Of a stretch of DNA of 64,000 nucleotides, positions 1-11,257 are shown piece by piece; the first letter of the stretch is position 1; each line of letters begins with the position of its first letter. The translations under genes and the position numbers were made by a program. The notes beneath the pieces are model-generated. The model saw nothing but the letters and a program-made list of their open reading frames with translations. It made no database searches and was not told the DNA's origin. The stretch comes from Adiantum capillus-veneris (taxonomy: Eukaryota > Streptophyta > Polypodiopsida > Polypodiales > Pteridaceae), in assembly GCA_014529385.2 (NCBI GenBank), contig CM043944.1, positions 175,052,740 to 175,116,739 of the forward strand, in the 5' to 3' direction.

Positions 1-782
1 TTTGCAAATTCTCTTCAGTTTTGAGTTCTACCTTGAGCCTTTTGGATTACTAGCAATGTTTATTCCGAAAGTTACCAATGAATCAGCAGGTTGGATCTAG
101 TGCGGTACCAAATGCACAAGAGGGGAGTCACTCCACTCCTTTGTCACAGATTGCCTAGATTATAAAGTCACTAATTTCTTTTTGAGATTTTAGGGATACT
201 AACAAGCTGACAGTATTTTGCGAAATGACTTTATGAAGATATGTACATTGAATTGGAATTTCCTAGAATTAAACATGCTCTTTCATGTGTGTATTGTTGA
301 CAGTATGAATTGGAAAAATGGAATGTTTGAACTTTGCAGCATTTTGTTGGGAAAATCACCGAGGGCTATAGGAACTAACTAGCAACTAAGCTTAAAACCC
401 CAAGCTACACATGGTTGAAAATGTCCCGACATGAGAAAACTACCTCAATCTGGCCGGGCACACCACAAAACAACCCTCACTCCCTGTAACCTGTTCCTAG
501 GAGAAACTAGGACCGACTAGACAAATTCAAAGAGATGCCATAACTCTAATAGTGATTCCAATTGGGGTGGAGATCTAGACCGAAAGCGTTCATGTCACGT
601 GCGCATTGCACTTGAGCCACCATCAGTCTTAGTTAGGGATCTAGCCTAGCACTTGTGAGCCTCTAGAAGGACATGCATGATCAAACAGGTCATAGTTGCG
701 TACACTCACTTGCACAGTACACTAACTTAAGCATATAGGCATGTGAATAGTCACTTAAGTCATTTATTAATAAGTGAACAAG
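1..782. other. Intergenic, nothing recognised
   Basis: No protein-like reading frame, RNA gene or clear repeat is visible in this stretch. Base composition is ordinary for plant intergenic DNA. Confidence 0.5.
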
Positions 783-960
783 CCCAGCATTATGAAGTCG
801 TGGGTTTCAGCCATGCTTCCCAACCCATGCTTTTTTGCAATACAAGGGGGTCACCAATTGGGATCATCATAACCCAATATTATGAAGAAGTGGGGTTTCA
901 GGCATGCTGCCTGACCCAAGCTTTTTGCAATGTAAGGGGGTCACAACTGGATTATCGAAA
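783..960 (+). repeat. 90-bp imperfect tandem duplication
   Basis: Two adjacent copies start at 783 (cccagcattatgaag) and 873 (cccaatattatgaag), so the period is 90 bp. Both share the core 'gggtttcaggcatgc' (with a few differences), 'gcttttttgcaat' and 'aagggggtcac'. Downstream, to about 1170, shorter degenerate 'cagcattttt' repeats continue. The open frames across the repeat look incidental. Confidence 0.75.
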
Positions 961-1235
961 CCTAGTACCCACACAGACATCCAACACCCACAACACCTTA
1001 GCACCCTAGCGTTTGTAGATTGCATATTTCAGCCCAGCATTTTTTCATCAGTTCAGCCCAGCGTTTTTGCACAAGATCAGCCTCAGCATTTTTGCATCAA
1101 ATCAGCATCGTCATAAAGCATTCAGTATTCAGCATTTAGCCTTTGTATCAACATTTTTGCAAGTAATCTAAAGCAAGTACTTGCTCTAGCAACAAAGCAA
1201 GGGGGCCCTTCAGGGTGGTAGGGACCCAACATGTA

Positions 1236-1237
<2 letters not shown>

Positions 1238-1302
<65 letters not shown>
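1238..1302 (+). repeat. (TC)n microsatellite
   Basis: Pure dinucleotide run of about 65 bp. It generates spurious Leu-Ser or Arg-Glu reading frames on both strands. Confidence 0.97.
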
Positions 1303-1304
<2 letters not shown>

Positions 1305-1429
1305 TAGTTTGGTTTTCTCATGTGAAGTACTTGTGTTTGTGTGCAAAGTAGTAGATATAGGAAAATCCTTAAACCCTTCCGTTGCACCTGATAGTTCAAC
1401 TATAGATTCCACCTATCCATTTGATTAAG

Positions 1430-1770
1430 AAGTGATTTCATAGAGCAGCAAGAACCATCCTACAATTGTCTTATCTTCCACACAAGCCAAGCATCGAGTT
1501 GTTTGCACTGCTACGTGAGTTAGTGTGGTTAAGAAGGCTGCTTTTGGAGATAGGTTTTTGGCAACAGACAACCACGATTTATTTAGACAATCAGAGTTCT
1601 ATAGCCATTGTGAGGAACCAAGTGTTTCATGCCCGGGTATAGCAAGATACAGCACCACTTTGCTTGAGAGAAGACCCTTGATGGGTGCACTCTAATCGTC
1701 AACCCCGTCGAGGGGACGACACTCAATTCTAGCTGACCTGACTTGAACACAGGTGGTGATCTGAAGATTG
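1430..1770 (+). pseudogene. Decayed Ty1/Copia RNase H C-terminus
   Basis: Reading the plus strand with frame changes gives the typical Copia RNase H end: an 'SSTQAKHR' segment (normally S-T-x-A-E-Y), then after a frame change 'ELVWLRRLLLEIGF', then 'TIYLDNQSSIAI' with the catalytic-type D-N-Q-S, and 'NQVFHAR' (normally N-P-V-F-H-x-R-T-K-H). A further frame gives 'HSILADL', matching the usual 'x-Q-L-A-D-x-F-T-K' tail. At least three frame changes and several stops show it is dead. No flanking LTR was identified with confidence, although 1.9-2.3 kb could be LTR remains. Confidence 0.75.
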
Positions 1771-2740
1771 ATCTCATCAGTCATGTTGCTGGAGTGTCAG
1801 GCACTGTGACCAACACGCCGAGTCTTCTCAAGCGAAAGAAAAAGAAAAAATAAAGGTTTTGGTTCTAGGGGTTTTCTTTTCTTCTTGGCATTACGTTTCC
1901 TATGCACTGGCCTAGGGTCAAGGGGTGACCTGTGGCAGGGTTATCTCCTTGGTGGAAACTCCTAGTCAGCCTTTGTTCCCTTCTGAGTGAATGGGCTCAG
2001 GGTGGTGCCCTTTATCAGCCAATGTATATGGTGTATTTGGTGGTATGTGGTGAAGATGCCATGGCTCGTGTGGAGCATGGTTGTCTATGTAATTTTTTTC
2101 TCTCTTAATATAATCATCACTCACACTCTCTGAGTTTGGGAGAGAAAAAGAAGGACGTGGATATGGTGGTACAAAGCGTGTCTCATGGGTCAATGTGGCC
2201 TTCCACAAACATTGATATAGTCTCTCTTTGTATTGTGTATGGAGGCAGCAAACCTCCTAGTCATCACAACATCCACTCGCCTGCCAAGTGTCCACTTCAA
2301 AAAGGGAAACAAGGTTTGTCAAGCATTCCAATGAGTCGCATACAGGTAGCCCTCTAATATACTAATTTTAATGTAAGGTCCTTGAGACATTCTTTCAGAG
2401 TGATGAGCACCACTAATGGATGTTAACACCTAGTCCAAAATTTCTTTCCCAGATCTTGTCCACGAAAAAAGAGAGTATCACCTTTTCTAGCATTTTTCAT
2501 GCAAGCATGGGAGCTCTTAGACACAACGTTTCAACAATCTAATCGACTTCTCAGAGTTTCTGATGTATATAAGATTAAGAAAGACGTTTGAAGATACCTA
2601 GAGAAGGTCTTTGAGCAAACGCCTTGCATTAAATCTTTTACCTTTAAGCTTCACCCTTCAATTGATAATTCAGGCTTGCGTTGCATGAATAAAAACCCTT
2701 CAAGCTTTAAACTTCAATGAAGAAATGTGTTTTGCATTGA
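1771..2740. other. Intergenic, possible Copia 3' flank
   Basis: No coding frame recognised. The segment following the Copia relic could include remains of its 3' LTR, but I see no second copy in the window to define it. It also lies where any 3'-terminal exon of the SPARK gene would be expected; none was recognised. Confidence 0.35.
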
Positions 2741-2803
2741 TCACAGTACTCTATATGTAAAGTCCAAATCTAATGCTCTAAGCAATGGTGGTTTACAACA
2801 AAC

Positions 2804-3744
2804 CTCGATTGACCCTGCAGCTGGATAAAATTCGGAAAGCTGAGTTTGCCACATCTGCACCAAGTTCCCTGGCAAGCCATGTGAAAACGACCTCTTCACA
2901 ATCATTACCCGCCCGATCAAGGCTAGAGGCATAAACATTTGGGTCCCAGTCTGAACCATATGATGCAAGTCGAACAGCTGCATCTGTTACCGCTGGCTGG
3001 CAGACAGCATTGCAGCATTCTCTTAATGGGTCAACAGCTGAGCATGCATCAAGTAATTTCCTCGTATCCACTGCCTGTTCAAATGCAGTTACACTCGACA
3101 CAGGGCACCATCCATGTGTCAGATTTGAAGGTTGAGCGTTACAAAGCTCAGTGCTTGTGGTATTCCCACCACTCTCAACAAGATAACTCAAAATATCAGC
3201 CAGACAATCTGTCGCTTCTTTGTCACTAAGAGCCAAGGAACCTGAATTAAGGCTCCATTCACCACGTAGTATCCTTAACATGCTCATAAATTGTGGACAG
3301 CATATAACATTTCCGACATACATGGCTAAAGGTGCTGTGCAATCTCCTGCTGTCCGATGAAGTATATCTTCAACAACAGAGATATTGAGGCCACAAACAC
3401 CTATTTGGATGACAAGACATGAATCAAGATAGAGAAAAAGATAGCATTTACAAGCACCTAGTCTCATTTCTAATTCCTAAGGAAACAGAGGCAAGCAGTT
3501 TATGAATACCAAGCATTGGCTGTGGGGTAGGTCCACTTGGCAAAATCGGATAAATTGGGGAGGCAGGAAATAGCATAGATGACTTTCCACTGCCATTAAA
3601 TATCTCTGAAGGAGCTGGAGCAGGTGGTGAGAAGCCAAAGCCGTTTGCAGCTCCCCTTTGCCAGAACACCACTTGACACAGCAGCACTAACAAGAGCAAG
3701 CCCACGCCTATCCTAGCTGCAATACAAAAGCACAAGGGCCTCAT
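2804..3744 (-). CDS. SPARK-domain, probably GPI-anchored plant protein (At1g61900-like), two exons seen
   Basis: Exon 1 runs from 3744 to 3510 and exon 2 from 3400 to 2804 on the minus strand. Exon 1 starts with ATG and encodes a signal peptide: a basic start, then a hydrophobic core around residues 12-27 containing 'GVGLLLLVLLCQVVF'. A Pro/Ser-rich segment ending 'PTPQPML' follows. The donor is G|GTATTC at 3509 and the acceptor is AAATAG| before 3400; the join restores frame (Gly-Val-Cys-Gly). Exon 2 carries the Cys-rich SPARK domain with 'VICCPQF', 'ECCNAVCQ' and 'SSCRVNR', plus the 'TRKLLDAC' and 'DPLRECC' segments I associate with the Arabidopsis At1g61900 family. Exon 2 ends in CGAG|GTTTGT, a good donor with phase matching the first, so more exons are expected downstream but none was found. 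Known relatives are secreted or membrane-anchored proteins of unknown biochemical role. This is the best candidate host gene in the window. Confidence 0.82.
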
Positions 3745-4926
3745 TGCACATACTCTCCAATAAATTGGCCTGATTTAGTCAAGCTTTAAGTAAGAAAATT
3801 TCAATCAAATGCTGTTCACTTCCATCTAGCATCATTAATAGAAGGCATGCATACTTCATTACAAAGAGCATAAGCCCCCGTCGCACATACTTTCAACCAA
3901 GATGTCATGAATGTGTCAAGCTTTCACAGATTATTTGCCAGCCAGATATTGTTAAGTTTTAACTACCCTCTAGCATAGCTACTGGAATGCATGCAGATAC
4001 TACTATGAATGCAAAGAAAAACCCACATTCACCTAATGAGCAAAGTGTAGATTATAAACTCAGTCATTCAAATCAAACACAATGCATGTGTAGGCTGAAA
4101 AAGGGAACGAGGAGTTACATGGAGAATATCGGTTAAGTCCAACATCACAGGGTGACTTCTTCATTGTTAAACAAAACCTCCACACATATTTGCATCAGCT
4201 TTGCAAAAGGTAGAATAAAGTTCTAGGCATATAAATCAGGTGCATAGTCTTATTTATCAAGAGCTTCCTTTAAGAGCTCGGTCTGCTGCTTGCCACCTCT
4301 CGATGAGCCTCAAAAAATTACAAATAACGATGTACTCCTCAGAAGGAACTCTGTTGGTTCTGAGTCCTTGGTGCAGCATCATATTGTAGGTAAATCGTGT
4401 TCATAGCTTCATGTTGAGCCCAAAGACAGAGCATGAACTAGACGAGCTGAAAGACCTCAACCCTCTCTTCTCATGTATATTGGATAAAAATTACTCAGTA
4501 TAGAACAGAAGCAGGATCCTTGACTATGGAGTTTTTAATTCGTTAGAACTGTGAAGCAACTGATCAGATGACAAAAAGGACAAATTCCACCTGAACATTC
4601 GGTGCATGTCCGAGACATTGAGCTTCCGTCATTTTCATCGATGAAAACTAAGTAATTTAAGCTACATTCATGTAGACCTAACCTTCGGGTTGCAGGAGGA
4701 GACCTGAATACATCCCTCTCTGCTGGTAAGTACTTTCCCCTTCCATCCACAAAAATACGTCATTTTGCTCCTTTGTTGTATACCCCTTGGACCCAAAGCC
4801 CACCATTGCCCACTCCAGCTGCGCACGGTGCTCCTCTGTTCATTTACAAGAAACATTGCTCCGAAGTGCTCTTAGCTCGATTGCGTGGGATTAGCCTAGC
4901 TGCAATGTCGCTTTGCTCGTTCACAC

Positions 4927-4930
<4 letters not shown>
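3745..4930. other. Upstream region of the SPARK gene
   Basis: Probable promoter and 5' region of the minus-strand SPARK gene. No motif or second gene could be assigned with confidence. Short reading frames between 4535 and 4856 look random. Confidence 0.4.

Positions 4931-4960
<30 letters not shown>
4931..4960 (+). repeat. (TC)n microsatellite
   Basis: Pure dinucleotide run of 30 bp. Confidence 0.95.
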
Positions 4961-4962
<2 letters not shown>

Positions 4963-6407
4963 GTTCCACAGCGTCCACACTCCACAGTTTCGTGTTGTTG
5001 TCAAAAAACGTCTCTCATAACAATCAGCAAATGATCCTCTGTGCACAGTGAAATGGAGGGCCACGATAGATTCTGCTCATTTGTGGCCACATTATAAGAG
5101 CTGACTCACACTTGGGTCGCACCATACGTGTAGTCGAGAGAAGGAAAGTTCCCCTTAAGAGCTGAGTCTCAGGATGGGTTCACAGTGCAGCGGCGGAAGA
5201 AAAGCCAATTTTCCTCACTTCTAGGTGGAACACCAAAAAGCTCATCATGAGTGCGTGGCACTACTCCATTGGTTGGAGGGAAAAGGTGTCAGGGTGGAAG
5301 TCCACACGGGCGGGGGTCGGAAGAGGAATGGGGGGGGGTGGAAGAGAAAAAGGCTTTTTCTTCCTTGACATGGCTGCCATGTCATTGCCTTCCACCGCCT
5401 TATGTTAACAAGGCAAGCAAAATCCAAGCTTTTGATTGGCTCTGCGCTTTCGCTCATGACTTTCGCCACTCACTGTGAACTCGGCCTCACAAAGTGTGAG
5501 TAGGGATAGTGGGGGGAACAGTGGGATTCAAGTGGTAGAATATCAAAAGTCAAAGTTGATGGAGAGTATCGAGCCATTTTCATTGGGCGAGTTGGTTAGA
5601 GAAACGAGGAGAAGGGAGAGTCTACAAAAAAAATAGTGTATCCCCTCCCTTTCCCACAGTGCTACCAGAATTGCAACAAGGTTTCTATAAATAAGGAGGA
5701 GAAAGCGGCTTACTATGCTTGAGTCCACTCCCCCCAATCGCACAAGGTGCGACTCAGCTCTAACATCAGCTTATCGCTTAACTTTTTCAAAGTGTTAGTA
5801 GGTGTACTATTCTTATTCTATTTCCATGCCTACCTTTTAGGATTGTCTTAATCTAGAGAAAACATTCCCCCTCACTCTTCTTAGGTGGGACTCAACCCTT
5901 AGTAGAACTTCATACACTTGAATGATTTGAGCTGCAAATACTCAACTGACGTAATAAACAAAGAAAGAAATTGAAAATTGTATATTGATTACATAAGTGA
6001 TCGGTACTATTGCTCGCAATGTGCATTAATGAAGCCAAAAATGAGAATGTACGTTGCTAAAAAAGTGTGTGCGTAACCTTAATAAATTCATGCACATTTT
6101 ATTTTATACAATAGCAATTAATTTTGTGAATTAATTGAAATTAGCACACACAAAGCATGAATTTTTTAAAAAAATACAACATAAAGGGTTAGATTTATTG
6201 GTGTTGACTCCTCTTGAAAAGAATCTTTCATTATACTTTACTCATGATTACATCCAAGAAATTAAAATATGTGGTGCTCTTTGGTCTATGAAGGCATGGT
6301 ACTTGACGAATCGCATAATGAAATGCTTAATTGATATGAAAGTGTAACCAGTATCCTAGCCTTACTCTCAAAGACATTTGATTACGCAAATCAAGCAGTC
6401 ATGTGGA
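4961..6407. other. Intergenic, nothing recognised
   Basis: Mixed-composition DNA with a G-rich patch near 5320-5345. No protein family, RNA gene or repeat recognised. Confidence 0.45.
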
Positions 6408-6584
6408 GATGCGAACTGTTATATCTTCTGGCTTTTGATTTCAACACTTTTGTATAAAGACTGTTCCGTACTATGAATGGGAATTATACCTCCTTTTTAT
6501 TGAAATAATTTTTCTAGTGTCTTTTGTAATCTCTAAGGATTCTTTGATGGATATGTTATATTGTTATTGAAACACACACACACC
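6408..6584 (+). repeat. 177-bp dispersed repeat, copy 1
   Basis: Starts 'gatgcg', contains 'tatatcttctggcttttg' and 'tactatgaatgggaattat', and ends in 'attgttattgaaacacac' running into a CA microsatellite. A close copy in the same orientation lies at 9077-9253. A microsatellite 3' end suggests a retroposed sequence (SINE- or LINE-tail-like), but no RNA polymerase III boxes were recognised. Confidence 0.8.
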
Positions 6585-7430
6585 TAACACCAAGGATAGT
6601 AGTGATACTATTCAAAGACCTAGTTACTATATTTTAATCCCTCGATGTATGTCTTAGATAATTTTACTTGGACTGATCCTTGAGGGATGGGGCTTTCTTC
6701 ACACGGCCCTTATAGGTTTGCCTGGTCGGTTGAAGGCTGAAGAGGCTACCAGTTCTTACCTTTGGTGGTATATTTCTCTATATAACTTTTTATGGACTTT
6801 GCAGAACGTAGCACTATCTCAAGGGATAGAGCTTCCTACAATGCCTCTTTCTAAAGCATCGCTTCAGGTACTTACATGCATACATGACCCTATGGCATCT
6901 GAACTGATAGTAGGGGCTTCAACTGATCTATCCAGCTCTTTGGTTCAAACCATGTCATTTGGTAAATGTGTCCAACAACTCTAAGGAAGGGGTGGCAGAG
7001 TTATTTGAATTCATTGAAAACATTCCCGCCCTGATACTTGCTCACAAAAGGGAGTTAGCCAAGTTCTTTTCTAACGTTTTTAGGAACATGTTACGTTTAA
7101 ACAAACTACACATTTGAGCATTCCTTTGGGATCAAGAGCAAAAACATAAAATATATTGTTGATAGACTATGAATGACAACCATACTTTTTTCAAACTGGC
7201 TGCCAAAGCCTTAAAACTCCTACAAGAGTAATGTATTCATTGAAGACAATATCAGATATTGTGTTGATAAGACTGATTTGACCCTTTTTCAAGAACATGT
7301 TGACTTGGCACATGTCTGCTAATGCTTCATACTCGACTTTTGTTACTCTCATCTACTTCACAAGGCAGTAGGCCCATACACAATGGGCCTACCGCCAACC
7401 CATTGTGTATGGCGCTTGGGATAGGTTGGA
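6585..7430. other. Intergenic, nothing firmly recognised
   Basis: A reading frame at 6718-6984 matches no family I know. It has no splice or regulatory context, so it is not called as a gene. Confidence 0.4.
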
Positions 7431-7431
7431 T

Positions 7432-7459
7432 ACACACACACACACACACACACACACAT
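7432..7459 (+). repeat. (CA)n microsatellite
   Basis: Dinucleotide run of 28 bp, immediately followed by a tract built of tact/tagt steps. Confidence 0.95.
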
Positions 7460-7460
7460 A

Positions 7461-8262
7461 GTACTGATAATGGTACTAGTACTACTACTAATAGTGATAG
7501 TACTAGTACTAGTACTACTACCCTACAGGTACCTAGCCCACGCACACATATGCTATTGGTATTGGTACTGGTAATGTATTGATATTGGTGCTAATTGTGT
7601 ACTAGTAGTGGTAATATATCATACTAGATTGGTATTGGTACTACTTATGTACTGGTACTGGTGCTACTTGGGTACTGGTACTGGTAATGATACTGTAATA
7701 AATTAAATGTGCTTTAAAATATCTCTACACACACACACGTATGGCTAGTTATAGCGTGTTGCTATTTCCTAGCTGGGGACTGTTGTCTTGGGGAACCTTT
7801 GGTGAATCACTAGCTTGAATTCACTTGGTGATTTTTGGAAAATGAATCATGAGGTGGAACCCTAATGATACCTAACCCACACACACACACATGTGGTACT
7901 GGCACTGGTACTAGTAATGTACTGATCCTAATGGTACTTGTGTACTGGTACTGATACTGGTGCTAATTATGTACTGGTATTGATACTATATTATACTGGA
8001 CTGGTATTCGTGCTACTTATGTACTGGTAATGGTGCTACTTGGGTACTGGTAATGGTATGCACTAGTATTGCTGCTACTATAATGGTATTGTTTGTGTAA
8101 TGGTATTGTTTGTGTACTGTATACTAGACAGATACTGGTGCTACTTGTGTACTAGTATTGGTATAATTTATTGGGAATGTTGACCTGGGGCACCTTTGGT
8201 AAATAACTGGCTTGAATTCACTAGGGTATTTTTTAGGTGATGCCTTAATGGTACCTAACCCT
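7461..8262 (+). repeat. Degenerate TACTGG-type minisatellite, duplicated as two blocks
   Basis: The tract is dominated by variants of 'ggtactggtactggtgctac'. It contains two tandem blocks, about 7531-7869 and 7870-8262. Each starts with 'cctagccc' or 'cctaaccc' plus a CA run, then the TACTGG region, and ends with the same unique-looking sequence ('acctttggt', 'cttgaattcact', then 'tacctaaccc'). The repeat therefore has both a short period and a period of about 340-390 bp. Confidence 0.8.
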
Positions 8263-8375
8263 TAGTTAATAAATGAGTTATGGGTGGGCTGCCCGGCTCT
8301 GTGAATGCTGTCTTCTTCTTATTTATAGTGTGGTGGCTCCCTCATGGGGCGGGTCTGCGACTCAACGCTCTAAGC

Positions 8376-8378
<3 letters not shown>

Positions 8379-8432
<54 letters not shown>
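8379..8432 (+). repeat. (GT)n microsatellite
   Basis: Pure dinucleotide run of about 54 bp. It explains the Cys-Val reading frames seen here. Confidence 0.96.
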
Positions 8433-8434
<2 letters not shown>

Positions 8435-9076
8435 AAGGCGGCACTGCTGCACCATTCCCCTCTTGAAGCCGGGCCCGCAGTACGTCTATGAAGGAAGGTG
8501 GCTACTTGCTCCAAACCCTATAAAAAGGTGAGCTTTACATGCTCACTTAGCATTAGAGATGTGTGTGAGTACTTGTGAGGAGTTGTCTATACATTAGGAT
8601 TGTGAGAGTTTTTCCTACAAAGGGATAATGTTAAGTGTCGGAGCTATGGCAAAGGGCATGGATAAACATGCTATTGTGGAGCTTGCTGCCCCGACTCATT
8701 CTCAGGTGACTTTTTGCATCGAAATGAATTGCTGTCCGAATTGTTTGATGGTTGTGAGTATTCCTCATGCATATGCCGGTAGAGGCATTTGAATAGCTTC
8801 TTCTACTGAACTTTATCTCATGAAAGCTTGTAAAGAACAAGAGGCTTCATATGATTTTTTTCCCTATAAATGGTTTCATCTTTGAATATATGATTAGCTT
8901 GATCTTTCTTATTATTTATCTTTGAAAGCAATCTAGTTGGGTGACATCTATAACATGTGGGATACCCATGCATCACCTACATATGGTACCAATGCTAACT
9001 AAATGTTGTGTTGTTTCCATGGATGCGGGTGAGGGTTACCTTCTCAACTATCGTTTTCAGAGTTCCTTCGCTTGAA
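8433..9076. other. Intergenic, nothing recognised
   Basis: Between a GT microsatellite and the second copy of the 177-bp repeat. No coding or RNA feature recognised. Confidence 0.45.
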
Positions 9077-9250
9077 GATGCGGACTATTATATCTTCTGG
9101 CTTTTGATTTCAGCACTTGTGTATAAAGACTGTTCTCTACTATGAATGGGAATTATACCTCCTTTTCATTGAAATAGTTTCTAGTGTCTTTTGTAATCTG
9201 TAAGGATTCTTTGGTGGATATGCTATATTGTTATTGAAACACATACACAC

Positions 9251-9253
<3 letters not shown>
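9077..9253 (+). repeat. 177-bp dispersed repeat, copy 2
   Basis: Same orientation as the copy at 6408-6584, about 2.67 kb away, and roughly 90 percent identical by eye. It ends in 'attgttattgaaac' and runs directly into a compound TC/CA microsatellite. Confidence 0.8.

Positions 9254-9331
<78 letters not shown>
9254..9331 (+). repeat. Compound (TC)n(AC)n microsatellite
   Basis: A TC run changes to an AC run and is followed by 'agtatg'. The same order recurs at 9388-9458. Confidence 0.95.
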
Positions 9332-9335
<4 letters not shown>

Positions 9336-9384
9336 GGTGCTGCGCTTCGAGTTCACTTTTGAAGGACTACTAGGTTACCAAGGG

Positions 9385-9387
<3 letters not shown>

Positions 9388-9458
<71 letters not shown>
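9388..9458 (+). repeat. Compound (TC)n(AC)n microsatellite, second copy
   Basis: Same TC-then-AC order as at 9254-9331, again followed by 'acagtatg', with about 57 bp of unique sequence between the two. Confidence 0.95.
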
Positions 9459-9462
<4 letters not shown>

Positions 9463-9804
9463 GTATGTGGACTGATGGATTGAGGTGCTCCCACCTAAGT
9501 CAAAAGTTCTTTTCCCTCTCGCTATCAGCCCAAACATTCAGTGGCTTGAGCAAACCCATGTACACCCATTTCCTTGAGCACCCATTTGCTACTACCAAGT
9601 GCTCCCCATTGGAAAGCAATGCCTCTCCCCTGTTCAACTTTACTTCACAACCAAGTTACTGTTGCTAAATGTTGCAACACCACTGCTTGGCCTATCATAC
9701 CTACACCTGATCACCAGTAGCTACCCTAGTCAAGGTGTTGGTTTTGGTCCTGGTGACCCACCTCATTCTTTCTCTTTCTTTGTCTAGTTGCTACTGGTAG
9801 TGCG

Positions 9805-9823
9805 CTCTCTATCTATCTATCTA

Positions 9824-9888
<65 letters not shown>
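9805..9888 (+). repeat. Compound (ATCT)n(GT)n microsatellite
   Basis: Short CT and ATCT repeats followed by about 62 bp of GT repeats. Confidence 0.95.
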
Positions 9889-9890
<2 letters not shown>

Positions 9891-10171
9891 ATCTCTCTGA
9901 CACACACGATGTTAACCGAGTCAACGTCAGTTAACAGAAGATGCTAAAGGCCAAGCCTTTCGGATGCACATCGGTTTGCATGGTTTTTTTTTGTTTACCT
10001 CGCTATTGCTTTGCATGGTTTTTTTTTTTTGTTTTTTTGGGGGGGCCTAAGCACTCCTCTCTCTCCCTTTCTTTCCCTTTAAAAAAAAAAAGCTACACTG
10101 CACTCTCCCCTCTCACAATCCCCCCCCCCCGTGTGCCCAAACCTTCCCTTCCCTTGCGGACCCTTCTCCCC

Positions 10172-10173
<2 letters not shown>

Positions 10174-10226
<53 letters not shown>
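10174..10226 (+). repeat. (TC)n microsatellite
   Basis: Pure TC run of about 53 bp, preceded by C- and T-rich homopolymer tracts (10010-10170). Confidence 0.96.
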
Positions 10227-10228
<2 letters not shown>

Positions 10229-10291
10229 ATACTCTCTTGCGGGTCCATCACTGGCAATTACACGAACAGAGATAATAAAACTATCCGTTAG

Positions 10292-10996
10292 GATCTTATA
10301 CAGTTGGATACTAAGAGGACATGGGTAGACCCTACACAAGAATTGGGCACGAAGATGGCCGACTACAAAGAAAACTTCCTACAACTATCTGAAGATGGAT
10401 TTGTGATTCGCCCGAGCTACATGGATACCCACCTGTCTCATGGTTTGAGATGTGCTATTGGTCAGATTCGTACATCCTCACACCAACTGGAAATTGAATT
10501 TGGCAGATTTAGGGGAATCCCACCTGAGAACAGAATTTGCAAGTTATGCGGAATGGAGCCGGAGACAGAATTACACTACACATGCCATTGCACCGTATAC
10601 TATGAGATACGTGGGTGTTTCCATTGCCTATTTAAAGAAGGCTTTGGACCTCTAGATAGAGTCACGCAATACCAAGATCAAATATGCTTAGGCTTGTACC
10701 TACTGGAACTACATTGGCACAGGGATAATCTAATGAGAAGACAAAGAGCACTACAGCCTCAGAGGCAGATCACAGATTTCTTCGGATCGAGAGAAGCAGG
10801 AGTGGAAGGAGAAGCAAGAGGCCAGCAGCCAGCACAAAGGAGTACCCACATTCATACCAAAGACACCCTCATTGATAGGGCGATTGAGCTTAGGAAATCG
10901 AGACGACCACGACCGAGATGCAGAAGCACACTTTACCGGAGGAGAATTCAACAAAGGATTATAAGCATTCTAGCCAGACACCCAGAATGCTCCTAA
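10292..10996 (+). pseudogene. LINE reverse transcriptase C-terminal fragment (5'-truncated)
   Basis: The frame opens after a TAG at 10289 and has no plausible initiator ATG at its beginning; it ends in TAA. It encodes the region after the RT domain of a non-LTR retrotransposon ORF2: 'HLSHGLRCAIGQIRTSSH', 'GRFRGIPPENRICKLC', then the C-terminal CCHC-type motif C-x2-C-x8-H-x4-C ('CKLC...HYTCHC'). Downstream is a basic tail with 'QRQITDFF' (10760-10783), which fits the PCNA-interacting PIP box Q-x-x-I-x-x-F-F. No RT catalytic core or endonuclease is present, as expected from a 5'-truncated insertion made by target-primed reverse transcription. The remaining 230 codons are open, so the insertion may be fairly young, or the tail may have been captured as a separate gene. 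Confidence 0.7.
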
Positions 10997-11187
10997 GAAG
11001 TTTATTTAATACTTTGTATTTCATTTTTCACATTTATTTTCACACTTTCACACTTTTGACGCTTAGTACTTCGGTGCTAAGGTACCCAGACATTGTAATA
11101 GATTCACCACTTTTGTATCAATTCGGTCTCATAGGTCATTCTGGCCTTTTGAAGACGTTAATATAACATTTCATTTCAGTTCATTTC

Positions 11188-11257
<70 letters not shown>

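Noticed and set aside
1122-1428. Frames with Arg-Glu or Leu-Ser repeats
   Set aside because: Artefacts of the TC microsatellite at 1238-1302.
2741-2983. 80-codon minus-strand frame overlapping the SPARK exon
   Set aside because: Out-of-frame shadow of exon 2.
6718-6984. 88-codon frame as a gene
   Set aside because: No family resemblance, splice context or codon signal that separates it from chance.
8273-8531. Reading frames with long Cys-Val runs
   Set aside because: Translation of a GT microsatellite; no non-repetitive conserved sequence.
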